DNA of 64,000 nt, from positions 1,178,001 to 1,242,000 of the forward strand of contig NZ_MTZV01000002.1 of NCBI RefSeq assembly GCF_002362315.1, read 5' to 3'. This DNA comes from Paraburkholderia acidicola. GTDB lineage: Bacteria; Pseudomonadota; Gammaproteobacteria; Burkholderiales; Burkholderiaceae. The notes beneath the pieces were generated by a model, which saw only the letters and a program-made list of their open reading frames with translations, was not told the DNA's origin and searched no databases. Shown here one piece after another: positions 27,560 to 38,247 of this stretch; position 1 is the stretch's first letter, and each line of letters starts with the position of its first letter. Both the position numbers and the translations under genes were made by a program.

Positions 27560-28927
27560 ATGCTCGACAATCTGACTCAACGGATGGCGCGCGTCGTCAA
27601 GACGCTGCGCGGCGAGGCCCGGCTTACCGAGGCCAATACCCAGGAAATGCTGCGCGAAGTCCGCCTCGCGCTCCTCGAAGCCGACGTTGCGCTGCCGGTC
27701 GTGCGCGACTTCATCGCCAAGGTGAAGGAAAAGGCGCTCGGCGAAGAGGTGATCTCGAGCCTGTCGCCGGGGCAGGCGCTCGTCGGCGTCGTCCAGCGCG
27801 AGCTGACCGCCTTGATCGGCGGCGACTATGAAGGCAAGGCCGTCGAGCTGAACCTCGCGGTGACGCCGCCTGCGGTCATCCTGATGGCCGGTCTGCAGGG
27901 CGCGGGCAAGACGACCACGGTCGGCAAGCTGGCGAAGCTGCTGCGCGAAAAGTCGAAGAAGAAGGTTCTGACTGTTTCGTGCGACATCTACCGCCCTGCC
28001 GCGATCGCGCAGTTGAAGACAGTGACCGAACAGGTCGGCGCTGACTTCTTCCCGTCGGAACCGGACCAGAAACCGATCGATATCGCACGCGCCGCTGTCG
28101 ACTGGGCAAAGCGCCACTATCACGACGTTCTGATTGTCGATACGGCCGGTCGCCTCGGTATCGACGAAGCGATGATGCAGGAAATCACCGCGCTGCACAC
28201 CGAACTGAAACCGGCAGAAACGCTGTTCGTGGTCGACGCGATGCTCGGTCAGGATGCCGTCAACACGGCGAAGGCGTTTAACGACGCGCTGCCGCTCACT
28301 GGTGTCGTGTTGACCAAGCTCGACGGCGATTCGCGTGGCGGTGCGGCGCTGTCCGTGCGCCACGTGACGGGCAAGCCGATCAAGTTCGTCGGTGTCGCTG
28401 AAAAGCTCGATGGCCTCGAAGTCTTCTATCCGGACCGGATGGCGAACCGGATTCTCGGCATGGGCGACATCCTCGCGCTCGTCGAGGAAGCGCAGCGCGG
28501 CGTCGATGTGCAGGCCGCGCAGAAGCTCGCCGACAAGGTCAAGAAAGGCGGCGACTTCGACCTGAACGATTTCCGCGCGCAGCTCTCGCAGATGAAGAAC
28601 ATGGGCGGCCTGTCGTCGCTGATGGACAAGCTGCCGGCACAGTTTCAGCAGGCTGCCGCAGGAGCCAATATGGGCCAGGCGGAAAAGCAGATGAGCCGGA
28701 TGGAAGGCATCATCAACTCGATGACACCGCTCGAACGCGCCAAGCCCGACCTGATCAAGGCGACTCGCAAGCGCCGCATCGCGGCGGGTGCGGGCGTGCA
28801 GGTGCAGGAAGTCAACCGGATGCTGAACCAGTACGACCAGATGCGCACGATGATGAAGAAGCTGAAGGGCGGCAATCTGCAGAAGATGATGCGCGGCATG
28901 AAGGGTATGCTGCCCGGTATGCGCTGA
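27560..28927 (+). CDS. ffh: Signal recognition particle GTPase Ffh
   Basis: Protein subunit of the SRP, targeting nascent membrane proteins to FtsY. 455 residues. N-domain helices to about 90, GTPase G domain with P-loop GLQGAGKTTT at 111-120, DTAGRLGIDE and TKLDGDSRGGAAL motifs, then a Met-rich M domain (from about 330; MKNMGGLSSLMDKLP, KLKGGNLQKMMRGMKG) for signal-peptide and 4.5S RNA binding. ATG at 27560. The SRP RNA itself is not visible nearby. Confidence 0.97.
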   Translation: MLDNLTQRMARVVKTLRGEARLTEANTQEMLREVRLALLEADVALPVVRDFIAKVKEKALGEEVISSLSPGQALVGVVQRELTALIGGDYEGKAVELNLAVTPPAVILMAGLQGAGKTTTVGKLAKLLREKSKKKVLTVSCDIYRPAAIAQLKTVTEQVGADFFPSEPDQKPIDIARAAVDWAKRHYHDVLIVDTAGRLGIDEAMMQEITALHTELKPAETLFVVDAMLGQDAVNTAKAFNDALPLTGVVLTKLDGDSRGGAALSVRHVTGKPIKFVGVAEKLDGLEVFYPDRMANRILGMGDILALVEEAQRGVDVQAAQKLADKVKKGGDFDLNDFRAQLSQMKNMGGLSSLMDKLPAQFQQAAAGANMGQAEKQMSRMEGIINSMTPLERAKPDLIKATRKRRIAAGAGVQVQEVNRMLNQYDQMRTMMKKLKGGNLQKMMRGMKGMLPGMR

Positions 28928-29019
28928 CCGTCAAGGAACGCGGGGACGCGGGTTTATGCTGTAGCGTGCCCGGTCCGTTTTTCTCACACTATGTATACAG
29001 TTACCGCCCGCCAGACGTC

Positions 29020-29571
29020 ATGAACCGAGAAGAAGCGCTCCACATTTTCCGCCACTCCGAAGAAATCGTATCGGCCAACGACGTCAACGCGTCGATCAGC
29101 GGGATGGCCACTGCCATCCGCGCCGAGATCAGCGAGGAATTCCCGCTGGTGCTGTCGGTGATGGGCGGCGCGGCGGTGTTCACCGGCATGCTGCTGCCGC
29201 ACCTCGATTTCCCGCTCGAATTCGACTACATCCACCTGACCCGCTATCGCAACACGACCAAAGGCGGCGCCGACATGCAGTGGCGCGTTGCGCCGGCCGA
29301 GTCGGTGAAAGATCGCGTCGTGCTGGTGCTCGACGACATCCTCGACGAAGGCGAGACGATGGCCGCGATCCGCGACCGCATCCTCGATATGGGCGCGAAG
29401 CGCTTCCTGAGCGCCGTGCTGTGCGAGAAGACGCTGACGAAGGCAAAACCGCTGCATCCGGATTTTTGCGGTTTCGAAGTGCCGGACCGCTATGTGTTCG
29501 GGTGTGGGATGGATGCGAAGGGTTACTGGCGCAATCTGCCGACTATCCGGGCGCTGACGGAAGGCGCATAG
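29020..29571 (+). CDS. Purine phosphoribosyltransferase (hypoxanthine-guanine type)
   Basis: 183 residues from the ATG at 29020 (MNREEALHIFRHSEEIV). The PRPP loop VVLVLDDILDEGETM is the acidic-acidic signature of type I phosphoribosyltransferases; MGGAAVFTGMLLPHL and DYIHLTRYRN fit the hypoxanthine/guanine branch. It would salvage hypoxanthine or guanine to IMP or GMP. Exact base preference is inferred. Lies 92 bp after ffh and ends before a strong bidirectional terminator. Confidence 0.88.
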   Translation: MNREEALHIFRHSEEIVSANDVNASISGMATAIRAEISEEFPLVLSVMGGAAVFTGMLLPHLDFPLEFDYIHLTRYRNTTKGGADMQWRVAPAESVKDRVVLVLDDILDEGETMAAIRDRILDMGAKRFLSAVLCEKTLTKAKPLHPDFCGFEVPDRYVFGCGMDAKGYWRNLPTIRALTEGA

Positions 29572-29598
29572 GCTTCAGTGGCTCCTCTACCCTGAATG

Positions 29599-29624
29599 AA
29601 AAAGCGGCCCGCGGGCCGCTTTTT
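29599..29624. terminator. Bidirectional Rho-independent terminator
   Basis: A 13-bp perfect self-complementary sequence (29599-29611 with 29612-29624) flanked by A and T runs, between the convergent phosphoribosyltransferase and marC genes. A tight loop forms by opening the central pairs. Confidence 0.9.
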
Positions 29625-29660
29625 TCTTTACTGCACCGACTAGCTAGCGCACATCGGCAC

Positions 29661-30260
29661 TCAAAGCTGATGCACGAAACTCCTGATGCCGCCCAGGATC
29701 ATCTCGACGGAAATCGCCACCAGCACGAGCCCCATCAGGCGTTCAAATGCGGTCACCGTGCGCTCGCCGAGCCAGACCTGAATGCGCTCCGCCAGCACCA
29801 GCACGATCGCGCAGACGATCATCGTCACGGTCAGCGCACCGACCCATTCGAACATCTTGCCGGGCGCCTGCGAGGTCAGCAGCATCACGGTTGCGAGCGC
29901 CGACGGCCCGGCAAGCGCGGGGATCGCGAGCGGCACGATGAATGGCTCACCGCCGCGCTTGTCGCTGCCGAACGCACCATCCGGATGCGGGAAGATCATG
30001 CGCAACGCGATCAGAAACAGCACGATGCCGCCGCCGATCCGCAACGATTGATCGGTGAGGCTCATCATCCGCAGGAAGCGGTCGCCGACCAGCATGAACA
30101 GCAGCAGGATCGCAAACGCGATCGCCACTTCCCGCAGGATCACGACGACGCGCCGGTGAGGCGCGACGCCGCGCAGGCAGTTGATGAAAAGCGGGATGTT
30201 GCCGAGCGGATCGGTGATCAGCACCAGCAGGACTGTCGCGGACAGGAAGTTATATTCCAT
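29661..30260 (-). CDS. MarC family integral membrane protein
   Basis: 199 residues with six predicted transmembrane segments (for example FLSATVLLVLITDPLGNIPLF, VAIAFAILLLFMLVGD, IGGGIVLFLIALRMIF). The DPLGN near residue 17-21 and PLAIPALAGPSALAT near 110-124 are family repeats. MarC/YhgN proteins have no proven transport substrate; an old link to multidrug resistance was not upheld. Starts 11 bp after the proS stop, so probably co-transcribed with proS. Confidence 0.88.
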   Translation of the reverse strand: MEYNFLSATVLLVLITDPLGNIPLFINCLRGVAPHRRVVVILREVAIAFAILLLFMLVGDRFLRMMSLTDQSLRIGGGIVLFLIALRMIFPHPDGAFGSDKRGGEPFIVPLAIPALAGPSALATVMLLTSQAPGKMFEWVGALTVTMIVCAIVLVLAERIQVWLGERTVTAFERLMGLVLVAISVEMILGGIRSFVHQL

Positions 30261-30271
30261 GTCCGCTCCGG

Positions 30272-32008
30272 TCAGCGCGCGAGCGCCGCACGAATCTTCT
30301 CAATCACGGTTTGCGCCGCGCTCTCGACCGGCAGCAGCGTCGCTTCGGTGTCTCGGCGCCCCTGATATTCGATCTTGCCTTCCTTCAGCCCGCGCTCGCC
30401 GATCACGAGACGATGCGGAATGCCGATCAGCTCCCAGTCGGCAAACATGACGCCCGGACGCTCGCCGCGATCGTCGAGAATCACGTCGATGCCGGCTTCG
30501 ACGAGCGCCGCGTACAGCGTGTCCGCGTGCTCGCGCACCGCATCGCTGCGGTCATAGCCCATCGGGCACAGCACGATCTCGAACGGCGCAATCGATTCCG
30601 GCCAGATGATGCCCTTCTCGTCGAAGTTCTGTTCGATCGCCGCGCCGAGAATCCGCGTGATGCCGACGCCGTAGCAACCCATCAGCATCGGCTGCGGCTT
30701 GCCGGACTCGTCGAGGTAGGTTGCGTTCATCGCCTCCGAATACTTGGTGCCGAGCTGGAACACCTGGCCGACCTCGATGCCGCGGCAGATCTCGAGCACA
30801 CCCTTGCCATCCGGCGACGGATCGCCCTTCTTCACGTTGCGGATATCGGCGACGACCGGCTCCGGCAGATCGCGGCCCCAGTTCACACCGGTAATGTGAA
30901 AGTCGAGTTCGTTCGCACCGACCACGAAGTCGCTCATGTTCGCGACCGTGCGGTCCGCGACGACCTTCACCGGCTTCTTCGTGCCGATCGGGCCGAGATA
31001 GCCGGGCGGCGTGCCGAAGGTCGCGACGATTTCCTCTTCGGTCGCGAAGCGGAGGTTGGCGAGACCGGGCAGCTTGCTCGCCTTGATCTCATTCAGGTCG
31101 TGATCGCCGCGCAGCATCAGCAGCCAGATGGTCGGCTCGGCGCCTTCCTCTTCGGTCGCGAGCACGATCGACTTGATCGTGCGTTCAAGCGGGATGTTCA
31201 GCAGTTCGGCCACGGCCTCGCACTTCGCCTTGCCCGGCGTCGCGGTTTTCTGCATTGGCTCGGTGGGCGCGGCGCGCGCGGCGAGCAACGGCAATGCTTC
31301 GGCGGCTTCGATGTTGGCTGCGAAGTCGGAAGTCGGACAGTAGACGATCGCGTCCTCGCCCGTATCGGCGATCACCTGGAATTCATGCGAACCGATGCCG
31401 CCGATCGACCCGTTGTCGGCCGCCACCGCGCGAAACTCAAGACCGAGCCGCGTGAAGATCCGCACATACGCGTCGTACATCTTGCGATACGTCTCGCGCA
31501 GGCCGTCCATGTCCTTATCGAACGAGTACGCGTCCTTCATGATGAATTCGCGGCCGCGCATCACGCCAAAGCGCGGACGGATCTCGTCGCGAAACTTCGC
31601 CTGGATCTGATAGAAATTCACCGGCATCTGCCGGTAGCTCTTGATCTGGTTGCGCGCGATATCGGTGACGACTTCCTCGTGCGTCGGTCCGAGCACGAAG
31701 TCACCTTGCCGGCGATCCTTGAAACGCAGCAGCTCCGGTCCGTACTTTTCCCAGCGGCCCGATTCCTGCCAGAGCTCGGCCGGCTGGACGACGGGCATCA
31801 GCAGTTCGATCGCGCCGGCCCGGTTCATCTCTTCGCGCACGATCGCTTCCACCTTGCGGATCGAACGCAGACCGACCGGCAGATAGTTATAGATGCCGCC
31901 AGCAACCCGGCGAATCATTCCGGCACGGATCATGAGCTTGTGACTGACGATTTCGGCGTCGGCGGGGGCTTCCTTCAGCGTGCCGATAAAGAAACGGGAG
32001 GCTTTCAT
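30272..32008 (-). CDS. proS: Prolyl-tRNA synthetase
   Basis: Class II synthetase charging tRNA-Pro; a cognate tRNA-Pro gene lies at 38016. 578 residues (E. coli 572), bacterial type with an inserted YbaK-like editing domain (about 225-395) that hydrolyses Ala-tRNA-Pro. N-terminal [19 protein letters not shown], motif 2 region [21 protein letters not shown] and C-terminal [20 protein letters not shown] (anticodon-binding domain) are all present. ATG start at 32008. Confidence 0.97.
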   Translation of the reverse strand: MKASRFFIGTLKEAPADAEIVSHKLMIRAGMIRRVAGGIYNYLPVGLRSIRKVEAIVREEMNRAGAIELLMPVVQPAELWQESGRWEKYGPELLRFKDRRQGDFVLGPTHEEVVTDIARNQIKSYRQMPVNFYQIQAKFRDEIRPRFGVMRGREFIMKDAYSFDKDMDGLRETYRKMYDAYVRIFTRLGLEFRAVAADNGSIGGIGSHEFQVIADTGEDAIVYCPTSDFAANIEAAEALPLLAARAAPTEPMQKTATPGKAKCEAVAELLNIPLERTIKSIVLATEEEGAEPTIWLLMLRGDHDLNEIKASKLPGLANLRFATEEEIVATFGTPPGYLGPIGTKKPVKVVADRTVANMSDFVVGANELDFHITGVNWGRDLPEPVVADIRNVKKGDPSPDGKGVLEICRGIEVGQVFQLGTKYSEAMNATYLDESGKPQPMLMGCYGVGITRILGAAIEQNFDEKGIIWPESIAPFEIVLCPMGYDRSDAVREHADTLYAALVEAGIDVILDDRGERPGVMFADWELIGIPHRLVIGERGLKEGKIEYQGRRDTEATLLPVESAAQTVIEKIRAALAR

Positions 32009-32179
32009 TCAGAGTTTTTTCCAAAAGCGGCGGCCCGGACAGGCTGCCCAAAAGATGAAACGGTGGAAATCGCGAACCCGGCACCGATCCAGCACTCACC
32101 CGGCGAAGCAGGAGGGACGCGCTCCGGGCGCCCTACCGGGGGCGCCACGATCACGCCCTCTTTGCTGCCGGCTGGCGGA

Positions 32180-32204
32180 GAATCGACCCATTCTGGGTCG
32201 ATTC
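32180..32204. repeat. Perfect 11-bp inverted repeat in the proS/rppH divergent gap
   Basis: GAATCGACCCA (32180-32190), loop TTC, TGGGTCGATTC (32194-32204). It has no T-run on either strand. An A+T-rich TATAAT lies at 32229-32234, 34 bp before the rppH ATG, so the repeat sits at an operator-like position relative to that promoter. Confidence 0.75.
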
Positions 32205-32267
32205 GGTGCGTAGGGTCCGTTATCTGTTTATAATCAAAGCAATTTTAAAGGATTCGAAGGTGGTTGT

Positions 32268-32924
32268 ATGCTGGATCGTGAAGGCTTTCGCCCGAACGTC
32301 GGCATCATCCTCTTGAACGCGCACAACGAGGTGTTTTGGGGCAAACGGCTCCGTGAACATTCCTGGCAGTTTCCGCAAGGGGGCATCAAGTACGGCGAGA
32401 CCCCCGTGCAAGCGATGTATCGGGAGTTACACGAAGAAACCGGGTTGCTGCCGGAACATGTCAAGGTTATCGGTCGCACGCGCGACTGGTTGCGCTATGA
32501 GGTGCCGGACAAGTTCATCAAGCGTGAGGTCCGCGGTCACTACCGCGGGCAGAAGCAGATCTGGTTTCTGCTTCGGATGGTGGGGCGCGACTGCGATATT
32601 TGCCTGCGCGCCTGCGATCATCCGGAGTTCGATGCCTGGCGCTGGAACGAGTACTGGGTGCCGCTCGACTGTGTGATCGAGTTCAAGCGGGATGTGTATC
32701 AGATGGCGTTGACGGAGTTGTCCCGTTTTCTGCGCCGCGCAGCGCCGCGGACAGAAAAACCGGGCATGCATCATGGGCCTCGCTATCCCCGGATAGCGAC
32801 GTCGGCGGACGGAACCGTCATGACCTCGACTGTCGTGGTCGAGGCGACGCTCCGGACGACGATCGAGTCCGACTGCGGCTCTGTTGAAAGCGTCATCGGC
32901 CACGTGCCGGGGCTGCGCGATTAA
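32268..32924 (+). CDS. rppH: RNA pyrophosphohydrolase
   Basis: Removes pyrophosphate from 5'-triphosphorylated RNA and triggers decay. Nudix box [23 protein letters not shown] lies near 38-60; the start [15 protein letters not shown] and [16 protein letters not shown] are RppH hallmarks. 218 residues against 176 in E. coli: residues after about 165 form a Thr/Val/His-containing extension without similarity I can name. ATG at 32268, preceded by a possible -10 TATAAT (32229-32234). Confidence 0.95.
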   Translation: MLDREGFRPNVGIILLNAHNEVFWGKRLREHSWQFPQGGIKYGETPVQAMYRELHEETGLLPEHVKVIGRTRDWLRYEVPDKFIKREVRGHYRGQKQIWFLLRMVGRDCDICLRACDHPEFDAWRWNEYWVPLDCVIEFKRDVYQMALTELSRFLRRAAPRTEKPGMHHGPRYPRIATSADGTVMTSTVVVEATLRTTIESDCGSVESVIGHVPGLRD

Positions 32925-33005
32925 AAACCTGTGCGGCCGCTTACGCATGCCGCCTCTTGCCGGTGCGGCACGTGTGCTGCCGCGCCGGTGTTTCGAGGAA
33001 TCATA

Positions 33006-33563
33006 TTGAAAGTACTTGCTCTCGTCGTGGCGTGCGCCGCCACCGGCGCCTTGCTGGCTGGCTGTTCGAATTGGGGTCAACCGCCTGCTCAGGGTCAAAC
33101 CGCGTTCCAGTACCTGCTGGACGAGCCTTCCAACTGGAAGGAAAACAAGGTCGATACGCTGCCGCCGCTGCCGGACCCGGCCAATCTGCTGGCGTTCGAT
33201 GTATCAGGTAATACGCCGCTGCATTTCTCGCTGGATGCGAAGTCGGTCTCGGTCGGGTCCGACGGCGTCGTGCGTTACACGGTGGTGGTCACGAGTCCCG
33301 CCGGCGCGCGCAACGTGAACTACGAAGGCATCCGCTGCGATACGTACGAATCGCGCCTGTATGCCGGCCTCGATGCGGATCACAACGGCTGGGACCGGAC
33401 CGTCGCGAATGACTGGACACGGATCGAGAACGGCGACCTGAACGCGTATCGCGCGACGCTCTATCAGGATTACTTCTGCGCGAACAAGCTGCCGACCGGC
33501 AACGCCGCGAAGATCGTCGAGAACGTCAAATACCACCGCACCGCGACTTCGCAGCTCCACTGA
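33006..33563 (+). CDS. CNP1-like family lipoprotein
   Basis: 185 residues. The start is TTG at 33006 with a good GAGGA ribosome-binding site 5-6 nt upstream. It gives MKVLALVVACAATGALLAGC, a lipoprotein signal with lipidated Cys20. The mature part contains FQYLLDEPSNWKEN, VRYTVVVTSPAGARNVNYEG and YRATLYQDYFCAN, characteristic of the CNP1-like family (PF08750), exported proteins of unknown function. Lies 81 bp after rppH, likely in the same transcript, and ends before a terminator. Confidence 0.83.
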   Translation: MKVLALVVACAATGALLAGCSNWGQPPAQGQTAFQYLLDEPSNWKENKVDTLPPLPDPANLLAFDVSGNTPLHFSLDAKSVSVGSDGVVRYTVVVTSPAGARNVNYEGIRCDTYESRLYAGLDADHNGWDRTVANDWTRIENGDLNAYRATLYQDYFCANKLPTGNAAKIVENVKYHRTATSQLH

Positions 33564-33594
33564 CGCGAACCGCATGCTGAACGCTGGATGAGAA

Positions 33595-33624
33595 GGGGCG
33601 GCGCCGGTCTGCTGGCGCCGCCCC
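33595..33624 (+). terminator. Terminator between CNP1-like gene and proB
   Basis: Perfect 11-bp stem GGGGCGGCGCC (33595-33605) / GGCGCCGCCCC (33614-33624) followed by TCTGTTTTT on the plus strand. The minus side has only TTCTC, so it mainly serves the plus-strand gene. Confidence 0.85.
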
Positions 33625-33637
33625 TCTGTTTTTCCGG

Positions 33638-34756
33638 CTAGACGAGCACCAGGTTGTCCCGGTGAATCAGTTCCGGCTCCAGCATGTAGCCGAGTACCGA
33701 TTCGATCTCACCGCTTGGTCTGCGCTGAATCAGCTTCGCTTCGGCGCTGCTGTAGTTCGTGAGCCCGCGCGCCACCTCGCGTCCGGCCGCGCTCAGACAC
33801 GCAATCACCTCGCCGCGCGCAAACACGCCCTGCACGCCAACGACGCCGATCGGCAGCAGGCTCTTGCCGCCGGCCGTCAGTTTTTCCACCGCGCCATCGT
33901 CGATCACCACGTGCCCGCGCACCTGCAGGTGATCCGCCATCCATTGCTTGCGCGCCGCGATGCGTGCGGTTCGCGCGATCAGTTGCGTGCCGATCGCTTC
34001 GCCTGATGCAAGGCGCACCAGCACATCCGACTCCCGGCCGCTGGCGATCACCGTATTGGCACCGCTATGCGCAGCGCGCTTCGCCGCGAGAATCTTGGTC
34101 AGCATGCCGCCGCGGCCAAGGCTGGAACCCGCGCCGCCGGCCATCGCTTCGAGTTCGGGCGCGCCGGCATCGGCCTGTTCGACGAATTTCGCAGCAGGGT
34201 CCTTGCGCGGGTCGGCGGTATACAGGCCGCGCTGGTCGGTGAGAATGATCAGCGCGTCGCCTTCGATCAGGTTCGCCACCAGCGCCCCGAGTGTATCGTT
34301 ATCGCCGAACTTGATTTCGTCGGTGATCACCGTGTCGTTCTCGTTGATGATCGGCACGACACCGAGACGCAGCAGCGTAAGCAGCGTGGAGCGCGCGTTG
34401 AGATAGCGCTCGCGGTCCGCCAGGTCGGCGTGGGTGAGCAGGATCTGCGCGGTGCGGATTGAATGCTCGGCGAAGCGGCTTTCGTAGACCTGCGCGAGCC
34501 CCATCTGCCCGACCGCAGCAGCCGCCTGCAATTCGTCAATCTCGCGTGGCCGTTTCGTCCAGCCGAGCCGCTGCATCCCTTCGGCAATGGCGCCCGAACT
34601 GACCAGCACGACTTCCTTGCCCTGCGCACGCAACGCGGCGATTTGCGCCGCCCAGCGGCCGATCGCCGCATGATCGAGCCCACGCCCGTCGTTCGTGACG
34701 AGGCTGGACCCGACTTTCACTACCAATCGCCGGGAATCTGCGATGACGGAACGCAT
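33638..34756 (-). CDS. proB: Glutamate 5-kinase
   Basis: Phosphorylates L-glutamate, first step of proline synthesis. 372 residues: amino-acid kinase domain ([14 protein letters not shown] near 11-24; [20 protein letters not shown] near 139-158; GRGGMLTKI near 214) and a C-terminal PUA domain (about 282-370). The usual partner proA is not adjacent. 106 bp downstream of obgE, probably in the rplU-rpmA-obgE-proB string common in Betaproteobacteria. Confidence 0.96.
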   Translation of the reverse strand: MRSVIADSRRLVVKVGSSLVTNDGRGLDHAAIGRWAAQIAALRAQGKEVVLVSSGAIAEGMQRLGWTKRPREIDELQAAAAVGQMGLAQVYESRFAEHSIRTAQILLTHADLADRERYLNARSTLLTLLRLGVVPIINENDTVITDEIKFGDNDTLGALVANLIEGDALIILTDQRGLYTADPRKDPAAKFVEQADAGAPELEAMAGGAGSSLGRGGMLTKILAAKRAAHSGANTVIASGRESDVLVRLASGEAIGTQLIARTARIAARKQWMADHLQVRGHVVIDDGAVEKLTAGGKSLLPIGVVGVQGVFARGEVIACLSAAGREVARGLTNYSSAEAKLIQRRPSGEIESVLGYMLEPELIHRDNLVLV

Positions 34757-34862
34757 GATGCGCGGTCTCCCAAGATGACGCGTGATGCCGCGGGCAACCG
34801 TGACAGCGCCCGCGCGCTCGACCTTTTTTGCTACCAGCCTATTACCAGCGTGCTACCGGTTG

Positions 34863-36149
<1,287 letters not shown>

Positions 36150-36155
36150 TTAAGC

Positions 36156-36419
36156 TTAGGCTGCTACCGGGACGACGTTGACCAGATGCTTCTTGTCGGC
36201 GCCTTTCGTCGTGAACTTGACGTGGCCGTCCGTCAGCGCGAACAAGGTGTGATCCTTGCCGATGCCGACGTTGTCGCCAGGGTGCATACGCGTGCCGCGT
36301 TGACGCACGATGATGCCGCCGGCGTTGATTGCCTGACCGCCGTACACTTTTACGCCAAGTCGTTTCGACTCGGAGTCGCGGCCGTTCCGGGACGATCCGC
36401 CTGCCTTTTTGTGTGCCAT
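36156..36419 (-). CDS. rpmA: 50S ribosomal protein L27
   Basis: 87 residues, standard size. [29 protein letters not shown] opening; the N-terminal tail reaches the peptidyl-transferase centre. Starts 24 bp after the rplU stop in the universal rplU-rpmA pair. Confidence 0.98.
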   Translation of the reverse strand: MAHKKAGGSSRNGRDSESKRLGVKVYGGQAINAGGIIVRQRGTRMHPGDNVGIGKDHTLFALTDGHVKFTTKGADKKHLVNVVPVAA

Positions 36420-36443
36420 TTGATAGCTCCTTGACCGGTGCGC

Positions 36444-36755
36444 TTACGCGGTAATAGCGTCGATGCGCAGTTCGGTATAGTTCTGGCGGTGGCCGCCGTG
36501 CTTCTGGTAGTGCTTCCGGCGACGCATCTTGAAGATGGTCACTTTGGCATGCCGACCGTGTGACACAACGGTAGCCTTGACGGAAGCCCCACTGACCAGC
36601 GGCGTACCGAATTTAATCGATTCGCCTTCGCCAACTGCAAGAACCTGGTCGAGCGTGATTTCAGCGTCAATGTCTGCCGGTATCTGTTCTACTTTCAATT
36701 TTTCGCCGACAGCAACCTTATACTGCTTGCCGCCGGTTTTTATGACCGCGTACAT
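36444..36755 (-). CDS. rplU: 50S ribosomal protein L21
   Basis: 103 residues from the ATG at 36755 ([14 protein letters not shown]). The C-terminal [16 protein letters not shown] is the rRNA-binding signature. A GTGAGG lies upstream of the start, and a consensus sigma70 promoter about 55-85 bp upstream. Confidence 0.98.
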   Translation of the reverse strand: MYAVIKTGGKQYKVAVGEKLKVEQIPADIDAEITLDQVLAVGEGESIKFGTPLVSGASVKATVVSHGRHAKVTIFKMRRRKHYQKHGGHRQNYTELRIDAITA

Positions 36756-36809
36756 TGAGAACCTCACTCTGTATTCATTTTCCCCACGCACCACGCGCGG
36801 AAACCCGTG

Positions 36810-36838
36810 ATTATACATAGAGTTAGCTGCGCGGTCAA
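36810..36838 (-). promoter_or_regulatory. Strong sigma70 promoter for rplU-rpmA
   Basis: On the minus strand, TTGACC (36833-36838), a 17-bp spacer and a consensus TATAAT (36810-36815), about 55 bp before the rplU ATG. Confidence 0.88.
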
Positions 36839-36992
36839 AACTCTCTGACATCCGCGGATGGCCGCCCCCGAGGCCCATCCGGCACCGGCGCGCAGCCGGC
36901 CGGGCCTCACCCGATACGCTACGGCCCGGAACAAGCGCGATTCGCCTTATAATTCGCGGCACTACCCTGCGGCACCACCCCTTTTTTGCCCT

Positions 36993-37985
36993 ATGTCGTC
37001 GACTGCCACCCCCGCCCCCAACGCCGCCACCCTGCTCGCTCCGATCGCCGATGACATGGAACAGGTGAATCGTGTCATCCGGCAGCGCCTGGCGTCGGAG
37101 GTGATGCTGATCAACCAGATCTCCGAATACATCATCAGCGCCGGCGGCAAACGGCTGCGTCCCGCGCTGTTGCTGCTGGTCGCGGGCGCGCTGGGTGAGA
37201 CGACCGGGCACCGGCACGAACTGGCCGCGGTCGTCGAGTTCATCCACACGGCCACCCTGCTGCACGACGACGTCGTCGACGAATCCGATCTGCGGCGCGG
37301 CCGCCAGACCGCCAACGCGCTGTTCGGCAACGCGGCGAGCGTGCTGGTCGGCGACTTCCTGTACTCGCGCTCGTTCCAGATGATGGTCGGTGTCGGCAAG
37401 ATGCGCGTGATGGAAATCCTGTCCGAAGCGACGAACATCATTTCCGAAGGCGAAGTCCTGCAATTGCTGAACATGCATGACGCCGACGTGGACGAAGCAC
37501 GCTACATGCAGGTGATCCGCTACAAGACCGCGAAGCTGTTCGAAGCCGCTGCGCAACTGGGCGCCGTTCTGGCCGGCGCCGACGCCGCGACCGAAAAGGC
37601 CGCGGCCGAATTCGGCCGGCGCATCGGCACGGCGTTTCAGATCATGGACGACTGGCTCGACTACACGGGCACACCGGAATCGATGGGCAAGAACGCTGGC
37701 GACGATCTGCGCGAAGGTAAACCCACGTTGCCGCTGATCTGGTTGATCGAACATGGCACGCCTGCCGAGGCGACGCTCGCGCGCGAGGCAATCGAACAGG
37801 GCAGCACCGACCGCTTCGATGAGATTTTCACGGCCATCACGCGCTCGGGTGCGCTGGATCACACGCTCGAGTGCGCGAAGCAGGAAGCCCAGGTCGCGGC
37901 AGCGGCAATTTCTTCGTTCCCAGATTCCATTTACAAAGAAAGCCTGCTAGAATTATGCTCTTACTCGACGGCAAGACAGTCCTGA
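36993..37985 (+). CDS. ispB: Octaprenyl diphosphate synthase
   Basis: Makes the C40 side chain of ubiquinone-8. 330 residues from the ATG at 36993. First Asp-rich motif DDVVDE at 92-97 and second DDWLD at 219-223 bind magnesium and diphosphate; GGKRLRPAL near 51-59 binds IPP. A TATAAT at 36948-36953 is a likely -10 with no good -35. Divergent from rplU; tRNA-Pro follows 30 bp after the stop. Confidence 0.95.
   Translation: MSSTATPAPNAATLLAPIADDMEQVNRVIRQRLASEVMLINQISEYIISAGGKRLRPALLLLVAGALGETTGHRHELAAVVEFIHTATLLHDDVVDESDLRRGRQTANALFGNAASVLVGDFLYSRSFQMMVGVGKMRVMEILSEATNIISEGEVLQLLNMHDADVDEARYMQVIRYKTAKLFEAAAQLGAVLAGADAATEKAAAEFGRRIGTAFQIMDDWLDYTGTPESMGKNAGDDLREGKPTLPLIWLIEHGTPAEATLAREAIEQGSTDRFDEIFTAITRSGALDHTLECAKQEAQVAAAAISSFPDSIYKESLLELCSYSTARQS
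37931..37959 (+). promoter_or_regulatory. Probable tRNA-Pro promoter inside the 3' end of ispB
   Basis: TTACAA (37931-37936), 17-bp spacer, TATGCT (37954-37959). The expected start near 37966 is about 50 nt before the mature tRNA. An inverted repeat CTGGACT/AGTCCAG (37987-37993, 38007-38013) lies in the leader just before the tRNA. Confidence 0.5.
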
Positions 37986-38015
37986 ACTGGACTGAAACGT
38001 CGTAGAAGTCCAGAT

Positions 38016-38092
38016 CGGGGTGTAGCTTAGCCTGGTAGAGCGCTACGTTCGGGACGTAGAGGCCGGAGGTTCGAATCCTCTCACCCCGACCA
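38016..38092 (+). tRNA. tRNA-Pro (anticodon CGG), CCA encoded
   Basis: 77 nt with a perfect 7-bp acceptor stem (CGGGGTG/CACCCCG), anticodon stem CTACG/CGTAG with loop TTCGGGA (anticodon CGG, reading CCG), T-arm GGAGG TTCGAAT CCTCT, and an encoded 3' CCA after the discriminator A. A terminator follows 10 nt later. Confidence 0.97.
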
Positions 38093-38102
38093 GATTTGCA
38101 AG

Positions 38103-38127
38103 AAACCGCGCACGTGTTGCGCGGTTT
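38103..38127 (+). terminator. Rho-independent terminator of tRNA-Pro
   Basis: Arms AAACCGCGC (38103-38111) and GCGCGGTTT (38119-38127), followed by a T-run to 38132. Confidence 0.92.
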
Positions 38128-38247
38128 TTTTTCGGCCATCGGTTGCAGTCGTAATAGATAGCCGAACGCCCTGTGCCATCCGGCCTACGAAGTCGCCGCG
38201 GCACCCTCTGCTATATTCTCCCCACCTTCTCTCACTCTTCACGCCGC

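Noticed and set aside
36756..37862. In-frame extension of rplU far upstream, antisense to ispB
   Set aside because: L21 is 103 residues and has a consensus promoter inside the extension.
37837..38139. Minus-strand frame across tRNA-Pro
   Set aside because: Antisense to ispB and the tRNA; no protein family.
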